Origin: Stenotrophomonas sp. 364
GTDB lineage: Bacteria; Pseudomonadota; Gammaproteobacteria; Xanthomonadales; Xanthomonadaceae
Assembly (NCBI RefSeq): GCF_009832905.1
Contig: NZ_CP047135.1
Coordinates: 536,001-600,000 of the forward strand
Direction: 5' to 3'
DNA length: 64,000 bases
A program made the position numbers and the translations under genes. The notes under the pieces were generated by a model that was given only the letters and a program-made list of their open reading frames with translations, did no database searches and had not been told where the DNA came from. Each line of letters begins with the position of its first letter. Position 1 is the stretch's first letter. Below, piece by piece: positions 43,006 through 53,712 of the stretch.

Positions 43006-43066
43006 GTAGGTACCGACCGTGGGTCGGTATGCTGTTGAAAAACGCCGGGCATTGCCCGGCGTTTTT
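43006..43066 (+). terminator. GTAG palindrome followed by mdh terminator
   Basis: GTAGGTACCGACC-GTG-GGTCGGTATG at 43006-43031 is a SMAG-type copy. It is followed by AAACGCCGGGC-ATT-GCCCGGCGTTTTT at 43039-43066, an intrinsic terminator usable from both strands (A-run before, T-run after). Confidence 0.8.
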
Positions 43067-43085
43067 CGTTTCGCATCGTGCTGCC

Positions 43086-43961
43086 TCATCCCGCGCGGAG
43101 CCGCGCGGCGTCCTTCGCTGGGGGGAGGCCGAACACCCGCGCGTAGTCGCGACTGAACTGCGATGGGCTCTCATAGCCAACACTGAAACCGGCGTTGGCG
43201 GCATCCAGTGCGTCGCTGACCATCAACCGCCGCGCTTCCTGCAGGCGCAACCGGGTGCGGTACTCCAGCGGACTCATCGTGGTGATGGCCTTGAAGTGCT
43301 GATGGAAACTGGAGCGGCCCATGCCGGCGCGTTCGGCCGCCTGCTCGATACGGCACGCTTCCCGGAAGTGCGTCTTGATCCACACGATGGCGCGCGCGAT
43401 CTGGTTGAGCCGGCTGTCGGCCCGGGCCATGTGCCGGAGCAGGCTGCCGCTGGGCCCCTGCAGGAGCCGGTAGAGCATCTCGCGCAGGGTCAGCGGGGCA
43501 AGGGCGTCGATGTCGCCAGGGGTGTCCAGCAGGCGTAACAGGCGTATCGCCGCGCCCAGCAGTTCGTCACTGGTGCGGTTCAAGGCCAGTCCGGTGGCGG
43601 GCGCCCGCCCCACCGGCGTGGGGTGGCGCAGCGCCAGCTCGGACAGCATCTGCATGTCCAGATCCAGTTGCAGGCACAGGTAGGGCGCCTCCGCGCTGGC
43701 GGCCACCACCGACCCCATGACCGGCAGCTCGACCGAGGCGATCAGATAATGCTCGGGGTCATAGCGGTAGGCCGTGGTGCCGACGCTGGCCTGTTTGATG
43801 CCCTGGCCGACCAGGCACAGCGTGGGTTCGTAGATCACCGGCATCGGCAGCGTGGGTGCCGACGCACGGATCAGGGTAACCCCCGGAAGCGCGCTCTCAT
43901 GGGAGCCGTCCACCCCGGTGTGGCGTTCCAGCAGTGCAATGAACGTGCTCAGTTGGTCCAT
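43086..43961 (-). CDS. AraC-family transcriptional regulator
   Basis: The product has 291 residues. The N-terminal region YEPTLCLVGQGIKQASVG and YRYDPEHYLIASVELPV is the AraC_N domain. The C-terminal half has two HTH motifs: ACRIEQAAERAGMGRSSFHQHF near residue 210 and GFSVGYESPSQFSRDYARVFG near 258. It diverges from the aldo/keto reductase gene with 144 bases between, the same pairing as YqhC with YqhD/DkgA, so control of that gene is likely but not shown. Confidence 0.88.
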   Translation of the reverse strand: MDQLSTFIALLERHTGVDGSHESALPGVTLIRASAPTLPMPVIYEPTLCLVGQGIKQASVGTTAYRYDPEHYLIASVELPVMGSVVAASAEAPYLCLQLDLDMQMLSELALRHPTPVGRAPATGLALNRTSDELLGAAIRLLRLLDTPGDIDALAPLTLREMLYRLLQGPSGSLLRHMARADSRLNQIARAIVWIKTHFREACRIEQAAERAGMGRSSFHQHFKAITTMSPLEYRTRLRLQEARRLMVSDALDAANAGFSVGYESPSQFSRDYARVFGLPPAKDAARLRAG

Positions 43962-44105
43962 GTGTCGATGGTAGCGCGACCGTCCGGGCCGGTTTGCGGC
44001 CCTGGAGGATCGGGCAAGCATCGCGCACAAGCGGGCTACCGGCGTCAGGTGCGGGGGGCGGGAAGATACATGCCGCATTCCCGCCTCCAAAGGACACCCC
44101 AAACC

Positions 44106-45176
44106 ATGAACGCTCCCCAGGCACTGGACCACTATCGTCTGCTCGGCCGCTCCGGGCTGCGCGTATCGCCGCTCTCGTTGGGCACCATGACCTTTGGCTC
44201 GGACTGGGGCTGGGGCGCCGACGACGCCGAGTCCGCACGGATCTTCGACACCTATGTCGAGCGTGGCGGCAACTTCATCGACACCGCGGTGAACTACACC
44301 AACGGCGCCGCCGAGCGGATCCTCGGCGGGCTGCTCCGGCAGAAGCGCGAGCGCGTCGTGCTGGCGACCAAGTTCACCATGTCGCGTGACCCGGGCAACC
44401 CCAATGCCGGCGGCAACCATCGCCTCAACCTGGTGCGTTCGGTGGAAACCAGCCTGCGCCAATTGGCGACCGACCGGATCGACCTGCTGTACCTGCACGC
44501 CTGGGACTTCACCACCGCGGTGGAGGAGGTGATGCGTGCGCTGGACGACCTGGTGCGCGCTGGCAAGGTGCTCTATCTGGGCATCTGCAACACGCCAGCC
44601 TGGCGCGTGGCACAGATGCAGACACTGGCCGACCTGCGCGGCTGGTCGCCCCTGGTGGCGCTGCAGATCGAGTACAGCCTGCTCGAGCGCACGGTCGAGC
44701 ACGAACTGATGCCGATGGCGGCCGCACTGGGCCTGGGCGTGCTGCCCTGGTCGCCGCTGGGCGGCGGCATCCTGACCGGCAAGTACACCCGTGCCGATCT
44801 GGTCGAAGACAACGCCGCCGATGTCTCGCCCACGCGCAAGGGCGTGATCGCGTCGACCGGGCACCTCAACGGGCGCGCGCTGGATATCGCCGCGGTGGTC
44901 GGCGAGGTTGCCGCCGAACTCGGCGTCAGCCGTTCGCAGGTGGCGCTGGCCTGGACCCTGCACAATCCGGCCGTGGTGTCGCCGGTCATGGGCGCGCGTA
45001 CGCTGGCCCAGGCCGAGGACAACATCGGCGCGCTGGCGGTGGTGCTCGGCCAGGATCACCTGCAGCGGCTGGAGGACGCCAGCGCACCGGCGCCGATCTT
45101 CCCGGCACGCTTCATGTCCCGGCCGATGGCGCGACAACTGGTCACCGGTGGTGCGCATATCCGGGGGCGGCAATGA
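44106..45176 (+). CDS. Aldo/keto reductase
   Basis: The product has 356 residues of the (beta/alpha)8 fold. Catalytic residues visible are Asp in GNFIDTAVNYTNG, Tyr in the same stretch, Lys in VLATKF and His in LLYLHAWDF. It reduces aldehydes or ketones with NADPH; the exact substrate is not evident. The ATG at 44106 gives MNAPQALDHYRLLGRSGLRV; longer frames are not supported. It overlaps the next gene by ATGA. Confidence 0.9.
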   Translation: MNAPQALDHYRLLGRSGLRVSPLSLGTMTFGSDWGWGADDAESARIFDTYVERGGNFIDTAVNYTNGAAERILGGLLRQKRERVVLATKFTMSRDPGNPNAGGNHRLNLVRSVETSLRQLATDRIDLLYLHAWDFTTAVEEVMRALDDLVRAGKVLYLGICNTPAWRVAQMQTLADLRGWSPLVALQIEYSLLERTVEHELMPMAAALGLGVLPWSPLGGGILTGKYTRADLVEDNAADVSPTRKGVIASTGHLNGRALDIAAVVGEVAAELGVSRSQVALAWTLHNPAVVSPVMGARTLAQAEDNIGALAVVLGQDHLQRLEDASAPAPIFPARFMSRPMARQLVTGGAHIRGRQ

Positions 45177-45721
45177 TCGTGGGCGCAACGACGTGGATCC
45201 TGCTCCTGCTGGCACTGGCCTTGCCCTTGAGCGCCGCCGGCACGCCGTCTGAAAACAACCCCGCGACGGTCAGTGAGCACAATCGTCGCCTGGTCAGCGA
45301 TGCGTTCGAACGCTGGAGCGCCGGCCAGGACGGCTTTTTCACGCAGGTGCTGGACCCGGCGGTGGTCTGGACCATCGCCGGCTCTGGCCCCAGTGCAGGG
45401 CGCTTTGAAGGGCGCGATGCGTTCGAGCAGCGCGCGGTGCGCCCGTTCATCGCCTGCCTGTTGGCGCCGGTGCGGCCCGTATCCCACCAGGTCTGGGCGG
45501 ACGGCAACCACGTCATCGTGCACTGGCATGGCCAGGCCACCGCTGTCGACGGGCTGCCTTACCGCAACGACTATGCGTGGATCATGCGCATGCAGCACGG
45601 CCGTGCGGTGGATGTGGTCGCCTTCCTCGATCTGGTGCCATACGACGCGGTGCTGAAGCGCCTGGGGCCGGACTGCACCAGGGGTCTGCCCGCGCCGGCC
45701 GATCGCCCCCGTCGTCTGTAG
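45173..45721 (+). CDS. Exported NTF2/SnoaL-like protein
   Basis: The product has 182 residues with an N-terminal hydrophobic signal (MIVGATTWILLLLALALP, then SAAG). The body shows the SnoaL-like pattern SDAFERWSAGQDGFFTQVLD, VVWTIAGSGP and later WHGQATAVDGLPYRNDYAWIM. Such proteins bind or isomerise small molecules; the role here is unknown. It starts inside the aldo/keto reductase stop (ATGA), so both are probably translated together. Confidence 0.7.
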   Translation: MIVGATTWILLLLALALPLSAAGTPSENNPATVSEHNRRLVSDAFERWSAGQDGFFTQVLDPAVVWTIAGSGPSAGRFEGRDAFEQRAVRPFIACLLAPVRPVSHQVWADGNHVIVHWHGQATAVDGLPYRNDYAWIMRMQHGRAVDVVAFLDLVPYDAVLKRLGPDCTRGLPAPADRPRRL

Positions 45722-45730
45722 CGAACGCGG

Positions 45731-45764
45731 GCACGGCGCGTACCATGGCCGGTACACGCCGTGC
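45731..45764 (+). other. Hairpin after the NTF2-like gene
   Basis: GCACGGCG-C-GTACC-ATGGCC-GGTAC-A-CGCCGTGC pairs along 13 base pairs with one mismatch. It lacks a T-run. It may stabilise the 3' end of the two-gene message. Confidence 0.35.
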
Positions 45765-45841
45765 CTACGACCAAGGTCGGGCGGCCCGGCCGACACCATC
45801 GGACTATGCTCGATCCCATGATTCTGTCTGGGAGGGCTGTC

Positions 45842-47719
45842 ATGCGTTACGAAGCGATGTACCGGCGTTCGGTGGATGAACCCGAGGCGTTCTGGGCCGA
45901 AGAGGCCCAGCGCATCTACTGGCATAAAGCGCCGGAACAGATCCTCGACTACAGCAACCCGCCGTTCCGGCGCTGGTTCGTCGGCGGCGAAACCAACCTC
46001 TGCTACAACGCCGTGGACCGGCACCTGGTCGACCGCCCGGAGCAGCTGGCACTGGTGGCCATCTCCACCGAAACCGACATCACCCGCGAGATCACCTATC
46101 GCGAGCTCTATCGCGAGGTGAACGCGTTCGCCGCCGTGCTGCAGCGCCTGGACGTGGGCCGTGGCGACCGCGTGGTGATCTACATGCCCAACATGGCCGA
46201 GGCGGTGTTTGCGATGCTGGCGTGCGCGCGCATCGGGGCAATCCACTCGGTCGTGTTCGGCGGCTTTGCCGCGCACAACCTGGCGCTGCGCATCGACGAT
46301 GCCGAACCCAAGCTGCTGATCGCCGCCGATGCCGGCAAGCGCGGTGGCAAGGTGATTCCGTACAAGGCAATGGTGGATGCGGCCTGTGCCGAAGCCACTT
46401 CGCCGCCGCCGCATGTGCTGATCGTCTCGCGCGGGCTGGACCCGGCCGAACCGAAGGTGCCCGGTCGCGACGTCGACTACGCCACGCTGCGCGCCGAGGT
46501 GGGTGACCAGGACGTGCCGGTGGTCTGGCTGGAATCCAGCGAGCCCAGCTACCTGCTGTACACCTCCGGCACCACCGGCAAGCCCAAGGGCGTGCAGCGC
46601 GACGTGGGCGGTTACGCGGTGGCGATGGCGCAGTCGATGCAGACCGTGTTCGACTGCAAGCCGGGCCAGGTGATGTTCTCCACCTCCGACGTGGGCTGGG
46701 CGGTGGGCCATTCCTACAACGTGTACGGCCCGCTGATCGGCGGCTGCACTTCGCTGCTCTACGAAGGCCTGCCGACCAACCCCGACCCGGGGATCTGGTG
46801 GGCGTTGTGCGAGCAGTACAACGTGCGCACGTTGTTCTCCTCGCCCACCGCCATACGCGTGCTGAAGAAGCACGACACCGACTTCATCACGCGCCACGAC
46901 CTGGACGCGCTCAAGTACGTGTTCCTGGCCGGTGAGCCGCTTGACGAACCCACGGCGCACTGGATCAACGACGCGTTGGGCAAGCCGATCATCGACAACT
47001 ACTGGCAGACCGAAACCGGCTGGCCGGCACTGACGTTGTTGCCCGGGGTGGACATGAAACCGGTTCGTTTCGGCTCGCCCGGGTTCCCCAACCTTGGCTA
47101 CAAGATGAAGGTCATCGACGAGAACACCGGGGAAGAAGTGGCGCCCGGGCAGAAGGGCGTGCTGGTGATGACCCCGCCGTTGCCGCCGGGGTGCATGAGC
47201 ACCGTGTGGAAGGACGACGACCGGTTCCTGCAGAGCTATTTCAGCCACTTCAAGGAGCTGCTGTACAGCTCGCTGGACTGGGCGATCCGCGACGCCGACG
47301 GCTACACCTTCATCCTCGGCCGCACCGACGATGTGATCAACGTGGCCGGGCACCGGCTGGGCACGCGCGAGATCGAAGAGTGCATCTCCGGCCACCCGCT
47401 GGTGGCCGAGGCGGCGGTGATCGGGGTCAAGGACGAGCTCAAGGGCCAGGTGCCGCTGGTGTTTGTCACCCTGCGCCAGGCAGTGGACGGCGATGGCAGC
47501 ACGGTGATCACCGAGATGATGCAGCGGGTGACCCACTCGCTCGGCGCACTGGCGCGGCCGGCGCACATCCATATCGTCAATGCGCTGCCCAAGACCCGCT
47601 CGGGCAAGCTGCTGCGGCGCTCGCTGCAGGCGCTGGCCGAAGAGCGTGATCCGGGGGACCTGTCCACGCTGGACGATCCGGCCGCATTGGATGAGATCCG
47701 GCGCGCGCTGGGGCACTGA
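45842..47719 (+). CDS. prpE: Propionate--CoA ligase
   Basis: The product has 625 residues. The phosphate loop YTSGTTGKPKGVQRD lies near residue 239. The A10 motif PKTRSGKLLRR has Lys589, the residue that acetylases modify. The N-terminal WHKAPEQILDYSNPPFRRWF is typical of PrpE rather than Acs. It activates propionate through propionyl-AMP. GGAGG before the ATG at 45842 decides the start. No other propionate gene adjoins it. Confidence 0.85.
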   Translation: MRYEAMYRRSVDEPEAFWAEEAQRIYWHKAPEQILDYSNPPFRRWFVGGETNLCYNAVDRHLVDRPEQLALVAISTETDITREITYRELYREVNAFAAVLQRLDVGRGDRVVIYMPNMAEAVFAMLACARIGAIHSVVFGGFAAHNLALRIDDAEPKLLIAADAGKRGGKVIPYKAMVDAACAEATSPPPHVLIVSRGLDPAEPKVPGRDVDYATLRAEVGDQDVPVVWLESSEPSYLLYTSGTTGKPKGVQRDVGGYAVAMAQSMQTVFDCKPGQVMFSTSDVGWAVGHSYNVYGPLIGGCTSLLYEGLPTNPDPGIWWALCEQYNVRTLFSSPTAIRVLKKHDTDFITRHDLDALKYVFLAGEPLDEPTAHWINDALGKPIIDNYWQTETGWPALTLLPGVDMKPVRFGSPGFPNLGYKMKVIDENTGEEVAPGQKGVLVMTPPLPPGCMSTVWKDDDRFLQSYFSHFKELLYSSLDWAIRDADGYTFILGRTDDVINVAGHRLGTREIEECISGHPLVAEAAVIGVKDELKGQVPLVFVTLRQAVDGDGSTVITEMMQRVTHSLGALARPAHIHIVNALPKTRSGKLLRRSLQALAEERDPGDLSTLDDPAALDEIRRALGH

Positions 47720-47805
47720 CGCGCACCGTTCGCGTCGCATGGGACAAACGCGCAGGCGCGGCCCCGGAAGGGGCTGCCTCGGTGCGGATCCCCATGGAGG
47801 ACGGC

Positions 47806-47925
47806 ATGGCGATGGAACACAGGATGCGGGTAAGCAAAGCGCTGGTGACGGCGATCGGCTGGTGCTGCCTGCTGGGCTACGCGACCTATCTGATCGCCGA
47901 TGCCTGGGGGATTCCCGGCCGCTGA
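47806..47925 (+). CDS. Small membrane protein, possibly broken by a -1 frameshift
   Basis: A short frame of 39 codons encodes MAMEHRMRVSKALVTAIGWC and a hydrophobic stretch CCLLGYATYLIADAWG. Just before its stop, a run of five G at 47906-47910 would let a one-base shift continue in another frame as DSRPLNILQVIAVPVLLLVV and on to a charged tail ending at 48014. The combined product would have about 70 residues and two membrane segments. Whether this is a sequencing error, a mutation or programmed shifting cannot be told. Confidence 0.5.
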   Translation: MAMEHRMRVSKALVTAIGWCCLLGYATYLIADAWGIPGR

Positions 47926-48233
47926 ACATCCTCCAGGTGATCGCGGTGCCGGTCCTGCTGCTGGTGGTCATCCGTGCCATCCGCCGCTACCTGCAGTTCC
48001 GCGCGGACGCCTGACCGGCGCGTGTTGCAGCGCATTATCGGTGTCGGCCAGCCTCGGGTAAGCTCCGGACGTGACCGCTGCAGGCTCCAGTGCCTGGCGT
48101 CGCGCGCTGGGGACACGGCGCGCGGGGGCGCGGGCGTGGCGTTGCGCCTGCAACGGTCGCAAGGGGGCGCACGTGCACCGGCCAACGGCCGGAGGGCGGG
48201 CGTGGCACTGCAGCACGCAACAGGGGGAAGTAC

Positions 48234-48758
48234 ATGGCCTACATCCATGGCAAGACGGCCGCGGGCCGCCAGGAAATCGAAGACCGTGCACGTCGGCTGC
48301 CGCCGGCGTTGCGCTCCATTCTGCTGATGGTCGATGGTCAGCGCGATGACGATGCGTTGACCGCCTTGTTGCCGGGCCTGCGCGCGCCGGACGACGCGCT
48401 CGCGCAGCTGGCGCAGATGGGACTGATCGAGGTTGTCGGCGGTGCCGTCGCACCGCCCGCCGCGCGCGCGCTCACCGCCGGGCGCGAGCAGGACCCGGAC
48501 CTTTACAAGCGCCTGTACGACTGGATGAGCGAATCGGTGCGCCGCCATCTGGGCCTGAAGGGCTATTTCATGCAGCTCAAGATCGAGCGCTGCACCGATG
48601 CGGCAGGGCTGGAAAAACTGTGGCCGGACATGGCCGCCGCTGTCGCCAAGGCCAAGAGCCCGGCGTTGGCCAGCCGCTGGTTGAGCGACACCCATGCAGT
48701 GCTCGACGCATCGACGCAGCCGCAGCCCGACGCGAGCGCCGAGCCCGTGCCTGGCTGA
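48234..48758 (+). CDS. Hypothetical protein, xanthomonad type
   Basis: The product has 174 residues from the ATG at 48234, after GGGGGAAG. It has no signal peptide or membrane segment. The N-terminal 75 residues (LRSILLMVDGQRDDDALTA) resemble a small winged-helix-like domain seen in regulatory proteins of this group; residues 80-150 contain a helical part with RHLGLKGYFMQLKIERC. The function is not known. It lies 77 bases before the suppressor-of-fused gene. Confidence 0.6.
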   Translation: MAYIHGKTAAGRQEIEDRARRLPPALRSILLMVDGQRDDDALTALLPGLRAPDDALAQLAQMGLIEVVGGAVAPPAARALTAGREQDPDLYKRLYDWMSESVRRHLGLKGYFMQLKIERCTDAAGLEKLWPDMAAAVAKAKSPALASRWLSDTHAVLDASTQPQPDASAEPVPG

Positions 48759-48835
48759 ATCGCCAGCGCCTGCCAGGGTGGTCGTTGCCGCGCGGGGGCG
48801 TTACCTTGCCCGGCTACACCTGCAGGAGCACCGCG

Positions 48836-49894
48836 ATGGACCCCACGCACGATGACCACGGCACCCCCGGCTGGGATGCCATCAATGCGGCCCTGGCCGC
48901 GTTGTACCCGGGGCAGGAACCCAAACACTTCGGCACGGCGCTGCCGTACACCCTGGGCGGCAATGACCCGCTCGACGGGATCAGCGTGTACTGGGCCGAA
49001 TCGCCCCGCCCGTACTGGCATTACGTCACCTATGGCTTCTCCGAGCTGTACGACAAGCAGAGCGACGACGCAGCCGACAGCGGCTACGGCTTCGAGCTGA
49101 CCTTCCGCCTGGCCGCCGCGCCGGGGCAGGGCGCGGACGACGCGCCGCCGGTGTGGCCGATGAACCTGCTGCAGAACCTGGCGCGCTATGTCTTCAGCAG
49201 CGGCAATGTGTTCGAGGCCGGCCACCACCTGGACGCCAACGGTCCGATCGCGCTGGACACCGACACCGTGCTGCGCCACCTGGCGCTGGTGGAGGATCCG
49301 CAGCTGCCGCCGCGCGACACCGCCAACGGCCGCGTGCGCTTCCTGCAGGTGGTCGGGCTGGCCGATGAGGAAATGGCGGCGGTGCGCCGCTGGTCCACCC
49401 AGGGCGTGCTGGATGCGCTGTTGCCGGCCATGCCGCTGTGGATCACCGACCTGCAGCGCGGTTCGCTGCTGGCCGATCCGGCCCTGGCCGCGCAGGTCGA
49501 GGCGGGCAGTGCCCGCGACGGCTCCGCCACCGGCCTGCTGTTCCTGGAAACGCTGGACTGGGAGGCCCAAGGCGACAGCGTGGAGCTGGTGCTGGGCGCC
49601 GGCCAGGTGCCGGGCGTGCTCGAACTGCTGCCGCTGCGGTTGGACCACGGCCACGCGCTGACCTTGCTCAACGCGCAGCGCAGCTGGCGCTTCGAGCCCG
49701 GCGAGGTGGACCAGCTGGAGATCGAGACGGACACCGCGCGCTGCGTGCTCAGCCCGGCCACCCTGCGTGCCTTGCAGGACCACCTGCAGGCCCAGCGGGG
49801 CGTCTACCCGCTGCCCGGCGGACGCCTGCGGATCCGGGTGGAGCCCACCCAGCTGCGCGACGCACAGGGCAATGTCGTGCGCACCGTCGGGTAA
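48836..49894 (+). CDS. Suppressor-of-fused domain protein
   Basis: The product has 352 residues. The N-terminal half contains HYVTYGFSELYDKQ and GYGFELTFRLA, the pattern of SUFU-like domains, which in bacteria are often immunity proteins of polymorphic toxins. No toxin gene lies beside it here, so a general function is also possible. GCAGGAG precedes the ATG at 48836. A terminator follows. Confidence 0.75.
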   Translation: MDPTHDDHGTPGWDAINAALAALYPGQEPKHFGTALPYTLGGNDPLDGISVYWAESPRPYWHYVTYGFSELYDKQSDDAADSGYGFELTFRLAAAPGQGADDAPPVWPMNLLQNLARYVFSSGNVFEAGHHLDANGPIALDTDTVLRHLALVEDPQLPPRDTANGRVRFLQVVGLADEEMAAVRRWSTQGVLDALLPAMPLWITDLQRGSLLADPALAAQVEAGSARDGSATGLLFLETLDWEAQGDSVELVLGAGQVPGVLELLPLRLDHGHALTLLNAQRSWRFEPGEVDQLEIETDTARCVLSPATLRALQDHLQAQRGVYPLPGGRLRIRVEPTQLRDAQGNVVRTVG

Positions 49895-49930
49895 CCCGGT
49901 AGAGCCACCCCAGGGTGACCGCAAAAGAAA

Positions 49931-49956
49931 AACGCCCGGCAGTGCCGGGCGCTTTA
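49931..49956. terminator. Shared terminator between SUFU and GST genes
   Basis: AACGCCCGGC-AGT-GCCGGGCG followed by CTTTA, preceded by an A-rich run on the left, serves convergent genes from both sides. Confidence 0.75.
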
Positions 49957-49982
49957 CTTATATATATGCCGCGTTGAACGAC

Positions 49983-50594
49983 TCAGCTCAGGCCTTCGGC
50001 CTTCAGCGTGGCCTGCACGCCAGCATCGGCGTCCATGCGGGTCTTGTACGCGGCGATGTTGTCCAGGCCGCCCAGGTCGATCTTGGCACCGGCCGCCCAG
50101 CGCAGGGTGATGTAGAAATACGGGTCGGCGAAGCTGCGGAAGCCGGCCAGCCACGGGCGGTCGGCGAGCTGCTTGTCGGCGCGTTCGAACAGGCCGCGCA
50201 GGCGCTTGCGTGCGGTGGCACGGAGCGCTTCGTGCTGGGTCTCGTCTTCGATGAAATTGCCCGGCCCGAACAGCGGCTTGAACGCCGGGTGCAGGTCCGA
50301 GTTGACGAAGGACAGCCACCGGGTCGCTTCGGCGCGCTGCTGGGCGCTGCCGTCACCGGCCAGGCCGGCCTGCGGGTAGGTGTCGGCGATGTAGCCCATG
50401 ATCGCCGCGTTCTGGGTCAGGATGAAATCGCCATCGACCACCGCAGGCACCGAACCGGCCGGGTTGATCTTCAGGAATGCCGGCGCCTTCAGCGTGTCCT
50501 TGTCGAGCAGTTCCACCTCGAACGGCTGGCCGGTCCACTGCAGGGCGATGTGGTCGGCGGTGGAGCAGGCACCGGGCTTGCTGTACAGCTTCAT
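49983..50594 (-). CDS. Glutathione S-transferase, beta-like
   Basis: The product has 203 residues from MKLYSKPGACSTADHIALQW. The active-site Cys10 of beta-class enzymes is in the GACSTADH stretch. The glutathione-binding VPAVVDGDFILTQNAAIMGYI segment lies near residue 51. It conjugates or reduces electrophiles. Upstream frame extension is not coding. Confidence 0.9.
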   Translation of the reverse strand: MKLYSKPGACSTADHIALQWTGQPFEVELLDKDTLKAPAFLKINPAGSVPAVVDGDFILTQNAAIMGYIADTYPQAGLAGDGSAQQRAEATRWLSFVNSDLHPAFKPLFGPGNFIEDETQHEALRATARKRLRGLFERADKQLADRPWLAGFRSFADPYFYITLRWAAGAKIDLGGLDNIAAYKTRMDADAGVQATLKAEGLS

Positions 50595-50684
50595 GGGAAC
50601 TCCGTTGACGGATGGGTGGAAGGTCAGCTGCCCACTATTCCAGAGCAGGCCCCGCATCCTCAACGGTATGGCCGTAACAGACCG

Positions 50685-51143
50685 TTACGACGTGCGCGGC
50701 TTGAGTTTCTGCACGCGATAGAACGTGTGGTCACCGATGGTGGCCACCTGGTAGGCATTGCGCCAGCTCGGGTTGGCAATCGACAAGGCGGCGAAGTGGC
50801 TTGCGCCGGGCACGATCTCCTTGCGTTCACCCACCGGCAGGGCCCAATTGCGCTCGGCATCGAAGGCCACCGTCATCGCTTCCTGCCAGGCGTCTGCATT
50901 GCCCAGCTGGGTGCCAGGGGCCACGATGGTCGGCGCGAACTGCTTGCGCGCGGTCACCACCTTGCACATCGAGTCGCCCCACAGCCCGCTGTCCAGACGA
51001 CGCAGGGCCACCTCGGCGACGGCTTGCTGGCCGCGCAGGGTCTGGTCACGCGCTTCGAGGTAGACGGTCGTGCTCAGGCACAACGAATCGGCGGCCGGCT
51101 GCGGCAACAACTGCGACAGCCAGAGAATCCAGGCCAGTTTCAT
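50685..51143 (-). CDS. SleB-type cell wall hydrolase
   Basis: The product has 152 residues, with a short export signal (MKLAWILWLSQLLPQPAADS). The Hydrolase_2 core has TTVYLEARDQTLRGQQAVAE, whose Glu is the catalytic residue in SleB relatives, then CKVVTARKQFAP. It is predicted to cleave peptidoglycan. It stands alone, 90 bases from the GST gene. Confidence 0.8.
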   Translation of the reverse strand: MKLAWILWLSQLLPQPAADSLCLSTTVYLEARDQTLRGQQAVAEVALRRLDSGLWGDSMCKVVTARKQFAPTIVAPGTQLGNADAWQEAMTVAFDAERNWALPVGERKEIVPGASHFAALSIANPSWRNAYQVATIGDHTFYRVQKLKPRTS

Positions 51144-51434
51144 AAATCTCCTTGCTCCGTGTAGGCCGCACCTGGCTGGTCCATCCGATCATGCGGACGG
51201 GGCGGGGGTACGACTTGGCGTCATGGGGAGGCGACCATCGGGGTCGCCCGGGGGCGGACCCGAACAGGACGTGGGGTCCGCGCGCTCACTCGAACTGGGT
51301 GGTGAGCGGGAAAGTTGGCGCACGATAGGGGGCCATTTCCCAATGCATCCTGAACCCGAAAGCTTGACATTCAGGTTCGGGGCGCGGGCCGGAATGGGCT
51401 TCCGGACCCGTATTCAGGTCGCCAGCGACCGGTT

Positions 51435-53600
<2,166 letters not shown>

Positions 53601-53620
53601 CTACCCCCGCCTATCGGCGC

Positions 53621-53644
53621 GCCCCTTCAACAGAAGGGGCTTTT
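53621..53644 (+). terminator. Intrinsic terminator on the plus strand with no plus-strand gene before it
   Basis: GCCCCTTC-AACA-GAAGGGGC followed by TTTT. Both neighbours are on the minus strand, so this would end some unknown plus-strand transcript, perhaps one made from the palindrome region. Confidence 0.65.
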
Positions 53645-53672
53645 CTCCGGAGGGGCGCGCGCGCTGCATGGG

Positions 53673-53697
53673 GTAGGTGCCGACCGTTGGTCGGCAC
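53673..53697. repeat. GTAG palindrome (SMAG/REP-like)
   Basis: GTAGGTGCCGACC-GTT-GGTCGGCAC, just before the end of the YczE-like gene. Confidence 0.8.
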
Positions 53698-53712
53698 GGC
53701 TGTGGTCGCGGC

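Noticed and set aside
45056..47980. A 974-codon frame antisense to prpE and neighbours
   Set aside because: It spans several real genes on the other strand and has no start signal or domain.
49898..49920. GTAGAGCCACCCCAGGGTGACC as a further SMAG copy
   Set aside because: The head fits but the arms pair poorly, so it may only be a decayed copy.
51364..51369. TTGACA between fadH and the SleB-type gene as a plus-strand promoter
   Set aside because: No -10 hexamer at suitable distance and no plus-strand gene downstream.
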